Shown: positions 1 to 9,573, numbered from the stretch's first letter. The stretch: DNA of 64,000 nucleotides from CADEED01 sp963839685 (GCA_963839685.1 CAWIVS010000004.1:186001-250000), one strand, 5' to 3'. The notes: generated from the sequence alone by a model not told the origin. Program-made: numbers and translations.

Positions 1-261
1 GAAGCGTTTAACGAAAAGCGGGACATCCTCAACCTGCTCGACCACAGCCTGCGGGCCGATGGTGTGCAGATTTTCATTGGCCACGAGTCGGGCTTCCGCA
101 TACTCGACGACGTCAGCATGGTCACCGCGCCCTACAGCGCGGACAACGAGGTGGTCGGGGTCATTGGCGTGATCGGGCCTACCCGTATGGCATACGAGCG
201 CGTCATCCCCATCGTCGACGTCACCGCGAAGATTCTCGGGGCCGCCCTGGCTCGCCGCTGA
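1..261 (+). CDS. hrcA: HrcA heat-shock repressor, C-terminal part
   Basis: The reading frame is open from base 1 and ends at 261, so only the last 86 residues are present. HrcA represses class I heat-shock genes by binding CIRCE operators. The segment has the conserved HrcA C-terminal pattern IFIGHESG, then VTAPYS, then GVIGPTRMAYERVIPIVD, which is close to family consensus. It lies directly upstream of grpE, dnaK and dnaJ, the usual position. No CIRCE inverted repeat is visible in the intergenic stretches inside the window, so its operators probably lie upstream of this gene or at groESL. Confidence 0.95.
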   Translation, partial: EAFNEKRDILNLLDHSLRADGVQIFIGHESGFRILDDVSMVTAPYSADNEVVGVIGVIGPTRMAYERVIPIVDVTAKILGAALARR

Positions 262-276
262 CGACGCATTCCTGCC

Positions 277-304
277 CTTGAAAACCCGCCACACGGCTCC
301 ACAA
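277..304 (+). promoter_or_regulatory. sigma32-like promoter upstream of grpE
   Basis: CTTGAAA (277-283), a 13-base spacer, then CTCCACAA (297-304). The RpoH consensus is roughly CTTGAAA, 11-16 bases, CCCCATNT; the -35 is perfect and the -10 partial. The same arrangement and spacing recur upstream of dnaK, which supports a real heat-shock promoter. Confidence 0.55.
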
Positions 305-376
305 AGCCGCGCAGGCTTTGTGACCCCGAAACGCGCCTTGAGCCGGTGTAACCCATTGTTTGACAGAGGTTTCTAG

Positions 377-958
377 ATGATGGATCCCCTTGCTGACCCC
401 AGACAGCCCGAATCGCACGTTGCCGGCCCAGACGAGAAAACCACGGTGTTGCCGGAAACGGCAGTGGCGCTGGTTGAAATGGAACGCCTGCAGGGTGAGT
501 TGGCCGCAGCCGAGGAGCGCGCCAAGAATCATTGGGAGCAATACCTCCGTTCGCTGGCAGAGATCGACAATGTGCGCAAGCGCGCGGCGCGGGACCTCGA
601 AAGTACGCGGCAATTCGCGATCGAAAAGTTCGCGCAGGACCTGATCGCGGTGAAGGATTCGCTGGAGTTGGCGGTGGCCAACGCGGAGAAGGCGAATTCC
701 GACAAGGCTGACGTGGCAAGCCTGATCGAAGGCGAGAAGGCCACGCTGCGCCTGCTGGCCAAGGCCTTCGAAAAGGCGCTGATCGAAGAGGTCAACCCGG
801 AAGGCCAGCCGTTCAATCCGGAATTTCACGAGGCCATGATGGCCCAGCCCAGCGAAGCACCGCCAAACACGGTGCTCTCGGTCGTGCAGCGCGGCTACCA
901 GTTGAACGGCAGATTGTTGCGCCCGGCGCGCGTGATCGTGTCGGCACCGAAGAGTTGA
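377..958 (+). CDS. grpE: GrpE nucleotide exchange factor
   Basis: 193 residues. GrpE is the dimeric cytoplasmic co-chaperone that releases ADP from DnaK. A charged N-terminal extension precedes a long coiled-coil helix (around residues 25-90, including YLRSLAEIDNVRKRAARD, the family core). The C-terminal beta-domain carries FNPEFHEAMM and the closing VVQRGYQLNGRLLRPARVIV, both strongly conserved. Length is normal. It lies between hrcA and dnaK as part of the heat-shock cluster. An adjacent in-frame ATG at 380 could also serve as start. Confidence 0.97.
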   Translation: MMDPLADPRQPESHVAGPDEKTTVLPETAVALVEMERLQGELAAAEERAKNHWEQYLRSLAEIDNVRKRAARDLESTRQFAIEKFAQDLIAVKDSLELAVANAEKANSDKADVASLIEGEKATLRLLAKAFEKALIEEVNPEGQPFNPEFHEAMMAQPSEAPPNTVLSVVQRGYQLNGRLLRPARVIVSAPKS

Positions 959-977
959 TAAAGGGACGAAATTCTTC

Positions 978-1005
978 CTTGAAACGACCGGCCCTACCTC
1001 CAAAG
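978..1005 (+). promoter_or_regulatory. sigma32-like promoter upstream of dnaK
   Basis: CTTGAAA (978-984), a 13-base spacer, then CTCCAAAG (998-1005), ending 45 bases before the dnaK start. It matches the element before grpE in both half-sites and spacing. Confidence 0.55.
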
Positions 1006-1050
1006 AGGGGTCACGGTTTCAATACTGAAAAATAGTGAGTGGAGTTTTGT

Positions 1051-2994
1051 ATGGCTAAGGTAATCGGCATCGATCTGGGAACCACCAATTCCTGCGTCGC
1101 AATCATGGAAGGCGGCAAGCCGCGCGTCATCGAGAACAGCGAGGGTGATCGCACCACGCCGTCCATCGTCGCGTTCACCAAGGACAATGAGGTGCTGGTG
1201 GGCCAGTCGGCCAAGCGCCAGGCGGTCACGAACCCGCAGAACACGCTGTTCGCGGTCAAGCGCCTCATCGGCCGAAAATTCCAGGACGACGTCGTGCAGA
1301 AAGACATCAACATGGTGTCTTACAAGATCGTCAAGGCTGACAACGGTGATGCCTGGGTCGAAGCCCAGGGCGAAAAGAAGGCACCGCCGGAGATTTCCGC
1401 GCGCGTGCTCATGAAGATGAAGAAGACCGCCGAGGATTACCTCGGTGAGGAAGTGACCGAAGCCGTGATCACGGTGCCGGCATACTTCAACGACCAGCAA
1501 CGCCAGGCGACCAAGGATGCCGGGCGCATCGCGGGCCTGGAGGTCAAGCGCATCATCAACGAGCCCACCGCGGCCGCGCTGGCCTACGGTCTCGACAAGT
1601 CCGGCAAGGACCGCAAGATCGCGGTGTACGACCTGGGCGGTGGCACGTTCGACGTGTCCGTCATCGAGATCGCCGAGATCGACGGCGAGCGCCAGTTTGA
1701 AGTGCTGTCGACCAACGGCGATACGTTCCTCGGTGGCGAAGACTTCGACCTGCGCATTATCAATTTTCTGGCGGAAGAGTTCCTGAAGGAGTCCGGCGTC
1801 GATGTGCGCAAGGACCCGCTGGCCGTGCAACGCCTCAAGGAAGCTGCCGAGAAGACCAAGATCGAGCTGTCGTCCAGTCAGCAGACCGACGTGAACCTGC
1901 CGTACATCACGGCGGATGCTTCCGGTCCCAAGCACCTCAACATCAAGCTCACGCGCGCCAAGCTCGAATCGCTGGTCGAAGACCTGGTCAAGAAGACCAT
2001 CGAACCGTGCCGCATCGCGTTGAAGGACGCGGGTCTGGGTACTCAGGACATCGCTGAAGTCATCCTCGTCGGTGGCCAGACGCGCATGCCGCTGGTGCAG
2101 AAGTACGTGAAGGAATTCTTCGGCAAGGAACCGCGCAAGGACGTGAACCCGGACGAAGCCGTCGCCGTCGGCGCGGCCATCCAGGGCGGCGTGCTCGCCG
2201 GTGAAGTGAAGGACGTATTGCTGCTCGATGTGACGCCGCTGTCGCTCGGTATCGAAACACTCGGTGGCATCATGACCAAGCTCATCGAGAAGAACACCAC
2301 GATCCCGACGAAGACCGCGCAGACTTTCTCAACTGCTGACGATGGCCAGTCAGCCGTAACGATTCACGTACTGCAGGGCGAGCGCGACCGCGCCGCCGAC
2401 AACAAGTCGCTGGGCAAGTTCGACCTCACCGACATTCCGCCGCAGCCGCGCGGCATGCCGCAGATCGAGGTGACCTTCGATATCGACGCGAACGGCATCA
2501 TGCACGTGGGCGCGAAGGACAAGGCCACCGGCAAGGAGCAGAAGATCGCCATCAAGGCGTCTTCGGGCCTGTCCGAGGAAGAGATCAAGCGCATGGTCTC
2601 GGATGCCGAGGCGCACGCGGAAGAGGACAAGAAGTTCCGCGAGCTGGTGGAGTCGCGTAATCGCGCCGACCAGCTGGTGCACGGTGTCGAGAAGGCGCTC
2701 AAGGATCTGGGCGACAAGGTCGACGGCGGCGAGCGCGCCAAGGTCGAGTCCGCGCTGTCGGATCTGCGCAGCGTGCTCAAGGGCGACGACAAGTCGGCGA
2801 TCGACAAGAAGGCCGAGGCGCTCATGCAGGCATCTGCGAACATCGCACAGGCTGCGGCGGCGGCTCAGGCCGGTGGCGCCGGTGCCGGTGCGCAAGACCC
2901 GGCCGGTGGCGAAGCGGGTGCGCAGCCCAAGGCGACTGACGACGCGGTCGACGCCGAATTCGAGGAAGTAAAAGACAAGAAGAAGGCGTCCTAA
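1051..2994 (+). CDS. dnaK: Chaperone DnaK (Hsp70)
   Basis: 647 residues starting MAKVIGIDLGTTNSCVA. ATP-dependent Hsp70 chaperone working with DnaJ and GrpE. The actin-like ATPase domain has the phosphate-1 motif GIDLGTTNS, the phosphate-2 motif VYDLGGGTFDVS and the adenosine motif ILVGGQTRMP; the linker VLLLDVTPLSLGIET leads into the substrate-binding beta-sandwich and helical lid. The C-terminal tail ends in EFEEVKDKK, the usual EEV-type end. The ATG at 1051 was chosen over the in-frame ATG at 1039 because it matches the family start. A sigma32-like promoter lies just upstream. Confidence 0.99.
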   Translation: MAKVIGIDLGTTNSCVAIMEGGKPRVIENSEGDRTTPSIVAFTKDNEVLVGQSAKRQAVTNPQNTLFAVKRLIGRKFQDDVVQKDINMVSYKIVKADNGDAWVEAQGEKKAPPEISARVLMKMKKTAEDYLGEEVTEAVITVPAYFNDQQRQATKDAGRIAGLEVKRIINEPTAAALAYGLDKSGKDRKIAVYDLGGGTFDVSVIEIAEIDGERQFEVLSTNGDTFLGGEDFDLRIINFLAEEFLKESGVDVRKDPLAVQRLKEAAEKTKIELSSSQQTDVNLPYITADASGPKHLNIKLTRAKLESLVEDLVKKTIEPCRIALKDAGLGTQDIAEVILVGGQTRMPLVQKYVKEFFGKEPRKDVNPDEAVAVGAAIQGGVLAGEVKDVLLLDVTPLSLGIETLGGIMTKLIEKNTTIPTKTAQTFSTADDGQSAVTIHVLQGERDRAADNKSLGKFDLTDIPPQPRGMPQIEVTFDIDANGIMHVGAKDKATGKEQKIAIKASSGLSEEEIKRMVSDAEAHAEEDKKFRELVESRNRADQLVHGVEKALKDLGDKVDGGERAKVESALSDLRSVLKGDDKSAIDKKAEALMQASANIAQAAAAAQAGGAGAGAQDPAGGEAGAQPKATDDAVDAEFEEVKDKKKAS

Positions 2995-3009
2995 CTGACG
3001 TTGTTCGAA

Positions 3010-3029
3010 CCTTATTCGAAAGAATAGGG
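3010..3029 (+). promoter_or_regulatory. Stem-loop between dnaK and dnaJ
   Basis: An 8-bp stem (CCTTATTC pairing with GAATAGGG, one G-U pair) closed by a GAAA tetraloop. It has no T tract, so it is more likely an RNA stability or partial-attenuation element than a full terminator. It sits 24 bases before the dnaJ start. Confidence 0.5.
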
Positions 3030-3053
3030 GCGCCCTGGGAGGGGCGACGCCGA

Positions 3054-4196
3054 ATGTCGAAACGCGACTATTACAAGGTGCTCGATCTGCCGCGCACCGC
3101 GACGGAGGCCGACGTCAAGAAGGCCTACCGTCGCTTCGCCATGAAATATCACCCGGATCGCAATCCGGGTGACAAGGATGCCGAGGAGAAATTCAAGGAG
3201 GCCAAGGAGGCCTACGAAGTTCTCTGCGACAGCGAGAAGCGAGCCATCTACGACCAGCACGGGCACGCGGGTATCGATGCCTCACGCCAGGGCGGTGGGC
3301 GCGGCGGCTTCGCGGGCGGAGACGCCTTTGGCGAGATGTTCGGCGAGATGTTCGGCGACATCTTCGGTGGCGGTCGACGAGGCGGTGGGCGCTCGCAGGT
3401 GTTCCGCGGTGCGGACCTCAAGTACGAACTCGAGCTCGATCTCAACCAGGCTGTCTTCGGACACACCGAGGAGATCGACATCGCCAAACTCACCGAGTGC
3501 GATACCTGCGGTGGCAGTGGCGCCGCCAAAGGCCATAAGCCGGTCACTTGCGAAACCTGCAATGGCGTCGGCCAGGTGCGCATCTCGCAGGGCTTCTTCC
3601 AGCTGCAGCAACCCTGCCCGAAGTGCCGCGGTGCCGGCACCATCATCAAGAATCCCTGCGACAGTTGCCTGGGTCAGGGTCGCGTGCGGCGCTCCAAGCG
3701 ACTGGCAGTAAAGATTCCCGCCGGCGTCGACACCGGCGATCGTATTCGTCTCTCCGGTGAAGGCGAGTCCGGCCGCAATGGTGGTCCCCCGGGCGACCTG
3801 TACGTCGAAGTGCACGTGCGCGAACACGAAATCTTCGAACGCGACGGTGAGCACCTGTCGTGCGAGGTGCCGGTCAGTTTTGCGACGGCCGTGCTCGGCG
3901 GCAGTGTCGAAGTGCCCACGCTCGATGGCGCGGTGGCGCTCAAAATCCCGTCCGAAACCCAGTCCGGACGCATTTTCAGGCTGCGCGACAAGGGCGTGAA
4001 ACCGGTGCGCGGTGGCTCACGTGGCGATCTGTTCTGCCGCGTGGTAGTGGAGACGCCGGTGAATCTCAACAGCGAGCAACGCGAGCTGCTGCGCAAGTTC
4101 GAAGAGTCGCTGAAAAAGGACGCCAGCAAACATGCGCCGCGCGGCGAAAGCTTCCTCGCGGGCGTGAAGCGTTTCTTTTCCAGCGAGCCGACCTAG
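3054..4196 (+). CDS. dnaJ: Chaperone DnaJ (type I Hsp40)
   Basis: 380 residues. Delivers substrates to DnaK and stimulates its ATPase. The J domain (residues 1-70) has the HPD triad in MKYHPDRNPGD. A Gly/Phe-rich region follows (about 78-120). The zinc region has all four CxxCxGxG repeats (CDTCGGSG, CETCNGVG, CPKCRGAG, CDSCLGQG). The C-terminal beta-domains include IPAGVDTGDRIRLSGEGE. A GGGAGGGG ribosome site precedes the start. Third gene of the heat-shock cluster; it converges with the next gene. Confidence 0.98.
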   Translation: MSKRDYYKVLDLPRTATEADVKKAYRRFAMKYHPDRNPGDKDAEEKFKEAKEAYEVLCDSEKRAIYDQHGHAGIDASRQGGGRGGFAGGDAFGEMFGEMFGDIFGGGRRGGGRSQVFRGADLKYELELDLNQAVFGHTEEIDIAKLTECDTCGGSGAAKGHKPVTCETCNGVGQVRISQGFFQLQQPCPKCRGAGTIIKNPCDSCLGQGRVRRSKRLAVKIPAGVDTGDRIRLSGEGESGRNGGPPGDLYVEVHVREHEIFERDGEHLSCEVPVSFATAVLGGSVEVPTLDGAVALKIPSETQSGRIFRLRDKGVKPVRGGSRGDLFCRVVVETPVNLNSEQRELLRKFEESLKKDASKHAPRGESFLAGVKRFFSSEPT

Positions 4197-4212
4197 CTAC
4201 TCGCGCCCGGCG

Positions 4213-6107
4213 TCAGAACGGACCGTTCACTTGCGAAGGTGTCGCCCAGAACGTGCCGTAAACCCGGCTGTCACGCACGTAGTACACGGTATCGCCATCG
4301 ATGAAGGCGCGGCTGATGCTGGCCACCGACTCGGCCGGGTTCGGCGGCGACACCACGCCGGCCTCCTGCAGCAAGGCACTCGATGCGCTCTGCTTGCCCA
4401 GGATCTCGAACTGATGCAGCGAGGAAGACCATGTGTATCCCTGTCCCTCTATCGGGCTCACCGCGGACACGGTTGCTGGAACCGCCAGGCGGTCCGCTTC
4501 CGGTCCCGCCAGGTAGGTGAAGGCATGGCGGTCGTAGAGCGCGGGTGAACTCGAGGTCACTTCGCCCAGCGTGATGACTCCGCGCGATTGCGGCTGTTCG
4601 AGCACCGTGGTGTCGAACAGTTCGAGCTTGAAGCGGCTGCCGTCCGAGCCCAGCCCCAGCAGCAGCTCGTCCGTCACCGGATGCAGGAATTCGGACCAGC
4701 CGGGCAGGAGCAATTGCCCGGCGATGCGTGGATCGGTCGGTGTGGACAGGTCGATCACGTACAGCGGATCCACTCGCTGGAAGGTCACTGCGTAAGCACG
4801 ATCGCCGACGAAGCGCACGCCATACAGGTTCTCGTTCGGCTTGCCGATTTCTTCGGGTCGCGCGTCGTTGGGCAGGCGCCCGACGATCTCGAGCGCGTGT
4901 TCGCCTGGCTTCTCACGCAACACGAACAGCCGGTGGTCGGCGAAGTCGACGGGGTCACTGGTCCACTGGGTGGTCATGACGCGCAGCAGGGCATCGGACT
5001 CGTTCATGCGAAAGTCTGATTGGCCGCCGCTGTACATGGCACCCGGCACTTCCGCCGAGCCCACGTAGTCCGGACGCGTGCCCTGCAGTGAAAACTTGTG
5101 GATACGAGTGCTGTCACCGGACGACTGGCTGTATCGCGGCTCGGACAGGTACAGCGCATCGGCCGAGGCATAGATGCCAGTGGCAGGCTCGTCGTAACAG
5201 GCGCCGTCGATGTCGAGCGGATTCGCCAGAGAGATCGTGGTGATGGAGGTGATCACAGCGTTACCGCCGCCGTCCCCTTCATTGGTGATGTAGCAATGCC
5301 GCGGGTCCACGAGCGGACTCTCGCGCCCGTCGATCGTGATCGAGGGCAGCAGCTCCGCCAGCGGCAACTCTGCGATACGCCGGCGCTGGGCTTCGTCGAG
5401 TAATGCCTGCGGTGCGTGCCGGCTCACCAGCACGACGCGATCGCCGATGCGGCGGCTGGCGACGAAAACGCCTTCGATGACTGCGGACAAGAGCTTGCGG
5501 GGATGCGCCGGGTCGCGCACGTCATACACCTGGACCGTGAGTTTCGTGGGCGCCCAAATGGTGAGGGCCATCCAGAATATCGCCGTATTCGCCGAAATAC
5601 GCTTCGGCCGTGAGCAGCAGGAGGTGGCCGTCCTCCACGTACATCCCCATGACGCCCAGTGCCGAATTGCCAAGCGGAATCGAGCCTACCGGCGTCGCGG
5701 TGGCGTTGGCCGTATCGGTGCGCAGGATGCGGATGTCGCCGCGATCTTGCCCAGACCCCGTATACGTTGGCGCGACGAACAGATGCGTGCCGTCATAACG
5801 CACCACATCGAGTTCATCGACTCCCGCCTCGACCGTGTACGTGCTGCTGAAACCGGTCGTGGAAACGTCGGGAATCGAGACCGGCCCGGAGGGCAGGCCG
5901 GCAGCGATGGCCTTGCCCAGCGCTCGTTTGAGCGCGGCTTCGAGCTCCGCCGGCGTTGCGCACCTGGCGCAGCATGCCGGTCGCGGCCGGGTCATCAGGT
6001 ATGTCGTCCATACCGCCTCCACCGGAGCTGCAGCCCGATAGTGCCATCCCGCCGATGAGAAAGCCGGCGCTGAGCAGCACCACGAACCAGTTGAGCGGAC
6101 GACGCAT
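4213..6107 (-). CDS. Beta-propeller domain lipoprotein (frameshifted)
   Basis: About 630 residues after joining three frames. The start at 6107 gives MRRPLNWFVV and a lipobox MALSGC, so it is predicted to be exported and lipidated. The body resembles the secreted beta-propeller family PF09826: repeated blade motifs such as VYDVRDPAHPRKLL and VIDLSTPTDPRIAGQL, and the family-like YDRHAFTYLAGPEADRLAVP. Frame breaks near 5965 and 5550 each look like one extra base; the flanking protein joins smoothly and no other stops intervene. The function of the family is unknown. It converges with dnaJ (16-base gap). Function call is by resemblance only. Confidence 0.75.
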
Positions 6108-6250
6108 GGCTAATATCTCCCTCGAATGCCAGGCGGGCAGCGTCGCGCGGTGGCGGCATCCTGTCTGTTGCGAACCTTGAGTAAATTCGTCAAGAACTGT
6201 GTGCGGCCGACTCGCTACACTTTTTCACAGTTTCGGCAGGTGGTTGAGCG

Positions 6251-7165
6251 ATGCTCGCTCTCATCATGAGTGCATTCGGAAACATCTTGAAAATCGCGGC
6301 ATTGTGGGCGTTCGTCACGCTCGCATTCGGGCAGGCGCCCGGGCCGCAAGCCACCACCGGTTCGGTCCCGGCATCGGCGGCGCCGCCGGCACAAGCCGAG
6401 CGCCACTGGCGCTTCGGTGCGGCTCTCGGTTATGGGCAACGTAGCAACCCACTGATCCAGTCGGAGGACATACCGGTGGTCGTCGACCTCGACATCGCAT
6501 GGTTCGGCAAGCGCTGGTTCTTCGACAACGGCGACGTGGGCCTGACGATATTCGACCGTCCACGATCCACGACCAGCCTGGTGACTCGCGTCAACAGTGA
6601 TCGCGTGTTTTTTGGAAAGACCGATACGCGCTATGTGAATTTTGCCTACAGCGGTAATGGCGCAATTGCACCGCTCTTCAATCCGGATACGGGGGCCATG
6701 GTCAGCGACCCTGTCGAGGTGGAGGTGCCGGATCGTGACTACGCCATTGAATTCGGAGTCGAATCGCTGATCGATGGGGATTGGGGAACCACCACGCTGC
6801 GCGCATTTCACGACGTCAGTGACACGCATGGCGGGTACGAGTTGTCGGCGTATTACTCGTGGCGCTGGATCAGGGGGCGGATGTCATTCGCACCCAGCGT
6901 GGGTGTTTCATACAAGAGTGCGCGACTCAATGACTACTACTGGGGGGTGAATGCAGATGAGGCCAGTCTGGCGCTGCCCGAATACCACGCGGGCGGAGGA
7001 CTCGGTTTCGAAGGGGGCCTGGTTGCGAACTACCACCTGAGCCGCAACCTTCGCATCGCCGTGTCATTCAACTATGAAGAGCTGACGGACGGTGTCGCCG
7101 CGAGCCCGCTGGCCGAAGACGACTACGTGATGGCCTATTTCACCGGACTAGCCTGGACCTTCTGA
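6251..7165 (+). CDS. MipA/OmpV-family outer membrane protein
   Basis: 304 residues with an N-terminal signal-like segment (KIAALWAFVTLAFGQA). The mature part alternates aromatic/glycine beta-strands, opens with WRFGAALGYGQRSNPL, which is typical of MipA/OmpV proteins, and ends in an aromatic residue (AWTF) as expected for an outer-membrane barrel. It heads a plus-strand run with a DUF3019 protein, a response regulator and a sensor kinase, spaced by few bases or overlapping, so the four are probably co-transcribed. An alternative start is the ATG at 6266. Confidence 0.8.
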   Translation: MLALIMSAFGNILKIAALWAFVTLAFGQAPGPQATTGSVPASAAPPAQAERHWRFGAALGYGQRSNPLIQSEDIPVVVDLDIAWFGKRWFFDNGDVGLTIFDRPRSTTSLVTRVNSDRVFFGKTDTRYVNFAYSGNGAIAPLFNPDTGAMVSDPVEVEVPDRDYAIEFGVESLIDGDWGTTTLRAFHDVSDTHGGYELSAYYSWRWIRGRMSFAPSVGVSYKSARLNDYYWGVNADEASLALPEYHAGGGLGFEGGLVANYHLSRNLRIAVSFNYEELTDGVAASPLAEDDYVMAYFTGLAWTF

Positions 7166-7169
7166 GCCC

Positions 7170-7574
7170 ATGTCCCGCTTATCCCGATTGTTCATCACGT
7201 GCTGCCTGGCCGCCTGCAATCCGGTAGCCGGTGCCGACACCCCGCTCGCGCGTTTGTTCGTCAAGCCGCTTCTATGCGTGACGGACCGCGAGACCACCGT
7301 TTGCTCGATGAACTTCAACATCCGCTGGAAGAGCGGGGTCGCGGCCGACTACTGCCTGAATGACAGCGCCAATGCCACGCCGCTGCGCTGCTGGACCAGC
7401 GCGATCGACGGCGCGCACAACCAGAAGCGTGAGGTGGACGAGGCATTCGTATACTGGCTCGGCGCACCGGGTGGCGCACAACGTGTCGCCGAGGTCAAAA
7501 TCGACGTGCTGCGACTCGATTCGGCCGACCGCCGGCGTGAGCGGCGCATGCGTCACGTCTGGGACGTGTTATGA
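7170..7574 (+). CDS. DUF3019-family exported protein
   Basis: 134 residues, starting 4 bases after the MipA/OmpV stop. A signal peptide is likely (LFITCCLAACNPVAGA). Conserved cysteines in LCVTDRETTVC, DYCLND and LRCWTS fit the DUF3019 pattern. The function is unknown. The gene overlaps the response regulator start by 4 bases (7571). I infer a periplasmic role tied to the neighbouring sensor or outer-membrane protein from position only. Confidence 0.65.
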   Translation: MSRLSRLFITCCLAACNPVAGADTPLARLFVKPLLCVTDRETTVCSMNFNIRWKSGVAADYCLNDSANATPLRCWTSAIDGAHNQKREVDEAFVYWLGAPGGAQRVAEVKIDVLRLDSADRRRERRMRHVWDVL

Positions 7575-8290
7575 CTGGCTCGAATATCGACATTCTGCTC
7601 ATCGAGGACGACGCCCGCCTTGCCGAGCTCACCGCCACGTATCTCGGCCAAAACGGGCTGCGTGTCTCGGTGGAAGCACGCGGCGATCGCGCGCTGGAGC
7701 GCTTTGAGCAGGAACGACCACGCCTGGTGCTGCTCGACCTGCTGCTTCCCGGCAAGGATGGCCTGTCCATATGCCGCGAATTGCGGCAGGCCCACAGTGT
7801 GCCCATCCTCATCCTCACGGCGCGTGACACCGAATTCGATCACGTCATTGGTCTGGAGTCAGGCGCTGATGACTACGTGATGAAGCCGGTGGAACCGATG
7901 GTGTTGCTGGCGCGGGTGCGCGCACTGCTGCGCCGTGCCGAGCGCAGCGAACTGAATGGCGAACGGCGCCCGGATCTGCATCTCGGCGCACTGCGCATCA
8001 GCGAGACTTCACGCGAGGTGTGGCTGCAGGGCAGGCCCGTGCCGCTCACCACCCAGGAGTTCGAACTGCTGACCCTGCTGGCGAAGCGCGCCGGGGAACT
8101 GGTGAGCCGCGACGAGGTATTTCGCAGCGTGCGGGGCATCGACTACGACGGGCTCGATCGTTCCATCGACGGACGCGTCTCCAAGTTGCGCCGCAAGCTG
8201 GGCGACCATGCCGCGGCGCCGACACGCATCAAGACAGTGTGGGGCAAGGGGTACCTGCTGGTTCCGGATGCGTGGGAAGCCGGCACTTGA
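7571..8290 (+). CDS. OmpR-family response regulator
   Basis: 239 residues. The receiver domain (1-120) has the acidic pair in LIEDDARL, the phospho-acceptor Asp in LVLLDLLLPGKDG, Thr in LILTARDTE and Lys in DYVMKPVEP. The C-terminal winged-helix domain includes LTTQEFELLTLLA, the recognition segment DRSIDGRVSKLRRKLGD and the wing VWGKGYLL. It most resembles RstA-type regulators. Its stop overlaps the kinase start; it probably regulates the mipA-like/DUF3019 genes upstream (inference). Confidence 0.93.
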   Translation: MTGSNIDILLIEDDARLAELTATYLGQNGLRVSVEARGDRALERFEQERPRLVLLDLLLPGKDGLSICRELRQAHSVPILILTARDTEFDHVIGLESGADDYVMKPVEPMVLLARVRALLRRAERSELNGERRPDLHLGALRISETSREVWLQGRPVPLTTQEFELLTLLAKRAGELVSRDEVFRSVRGIDYDGLDRSIDGRVSKLRRKLGDHAAAPTRIKTVWGKGYLLVPDAWEAGT

Positions 8291-9573
8291 AAGAATGGCT
8301 GGCAGCCGGCGAGCGTGGACTCTTCATCCGCTCGTACATGGTGCTGGCTGGCGGCCTGCTGATCGTCGCCATGCTGCTCGATCTCGGCTTCGACGCGCTG
8401 CAGGCGCGCCAGGAGCGCGCCGCCGATCCGTGGCTGGTGTCCACGTTACGGCTCTTGGAGAACGACCTCGCGGCCATGCCGGACGATGCACGGCAGGAGC
8501 ACACCGCGGCACTCGCTGAGCGGCTCGGAATCGGCATCGATCTGCTGGCGACCGCGGATATATCCAGCGCCGCGCCTCTGGGCGATGCGCCGACAGAGCT
8601 GGTTGACGATTCCGGCAGGGCGTACTTCCTGTGGCGCTCCGCGGCGCTGGGTGGCGTCATCCGACTGGGGCCATTCGATGCGCCGTCGGAAGGCTGGCTG
8701 GCGCGCCTGCTGCCGGTGCTGTTCTATGCCTCCATCCTCCTCATCGTCGGTCTGTGGCTGCGGCCGCTGCTCACGGATCTGCGTGTGCTCACCGACGCAT
8801 CGCAAAGATTCGCCTCCGACTATCGCGAGCCGCTCGACACCGCGCACCGAATTACCCAGCTCCGCAGTCTGGCGCGCAACCTGGACGACATGTCCGTGCG
8901 CATCAGCCAGCTCATCCAGGGTCAGAAGGAGATGACCGCGGCGCTGTCGCACGAGATGCGCACACCGCTAGCGAGAGTGCGATTCGCCGTCGCGGTGCTC
9001 GAGGGCGAAGTCGACGAACGCCTGCATCGGCAGCTGCGCGCCGTGAGCGATGACGTGCGGCAACTCGACGAGCTCATCTCCGACATGCTGGACTACGCGC
9101 GGCTCGATCATCCGGGCCTGCGAATGGACTGTCAGTCGGTCGCCGTGGAACCGTGGCTCAGGCAGGTGATCGCCGCATGCCCACCTCATGAGCGTGCGGT
9201 CACGATCAATCCGCGCACAGATCTGGACTCCTTGCGAATGGAGCCGCGGCTGATGGAGCTGGCGCTGAGCAATCTGCTCGCGAATGCGCTGCGTTACGCA
9301 CGCAGCAGCGTCAGCATCGAAGTGGCCCGGGAGAACGGACTGTGTCGCGTTGTCGTTGAAGACGATGGCGAGGGTATCCCCGCTGCCGATCGTGCCGCGG
9401 TGTTCCGCGCCTTCACGCGGTTGGACACCAGCCGCAACCGCGAGACGGGCGGGTTCGGCCTCGGTCTTGCCATCGTGGCGCGTATTGCCGCCCTGCACGG
9501 TGGACGCGCGATCGCCGATTCAAGCGCCAGCCTCGGCGGCGCGCGGCTCGCGCTGGAGTGGCGCGAGTCCTAG
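8287..9573 (+). CDS. Sensor histidine kinase (RstB-like)
   Basis: 428 residues from a TTG start that overlaps the regulator stop (TTGA). A membrane helix at about 16-36 (YMVLAGGLLIVAMLLDLGF) and another near 145-165 (PVLFYASILLIVGLWL) flank a periplasmic sensor of about 110 residues. A HAMP-like linker, the phospho-accepting His in ALSHEMRTPLARVR, the N box NLLANALRYA, the G1 box VEDDGEGIP and the G2 box GFGLGLAIVARI are all present. Its 3' end overlaps the convergent PAP2 gene by 54 bases. Confidence 0.92.
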   Translation: MKEWLAAGERGLFIRSYMVLAGGLLIVAMLLDLGFDALQARQERAADPWLVSTLRLLENDLAAMPDDARQEHTAALAERLGIGIDLLATADISSAAPLGDAPTELVDDSGRAYFLWRSAALGGVIRLGPFDAPSEGWLARLLPVLFYASILLIVGLWLRPLLTDLRVLTDASQRFASDYREPLDTAHRITQLRSLARNLDDMSVRISQLIQGQKEMTAALSHEMRTPLARVRFAVAVLEGEVDERLHRQLRAVSDDVRQLDELISDMLDYARLDHPGLRMDCQSVAVEPWLRQVIAACPPHERAVTINPRTDLDSLRMEPRLMELALSNLLANALRYARSSVSIEVARENGLCRVVVEDDGEGIPAADRAAVFRAFTRLDTSRNRETGGFGLGLAIVARIAALHGGRAIADSSASLGGARLALEWRES

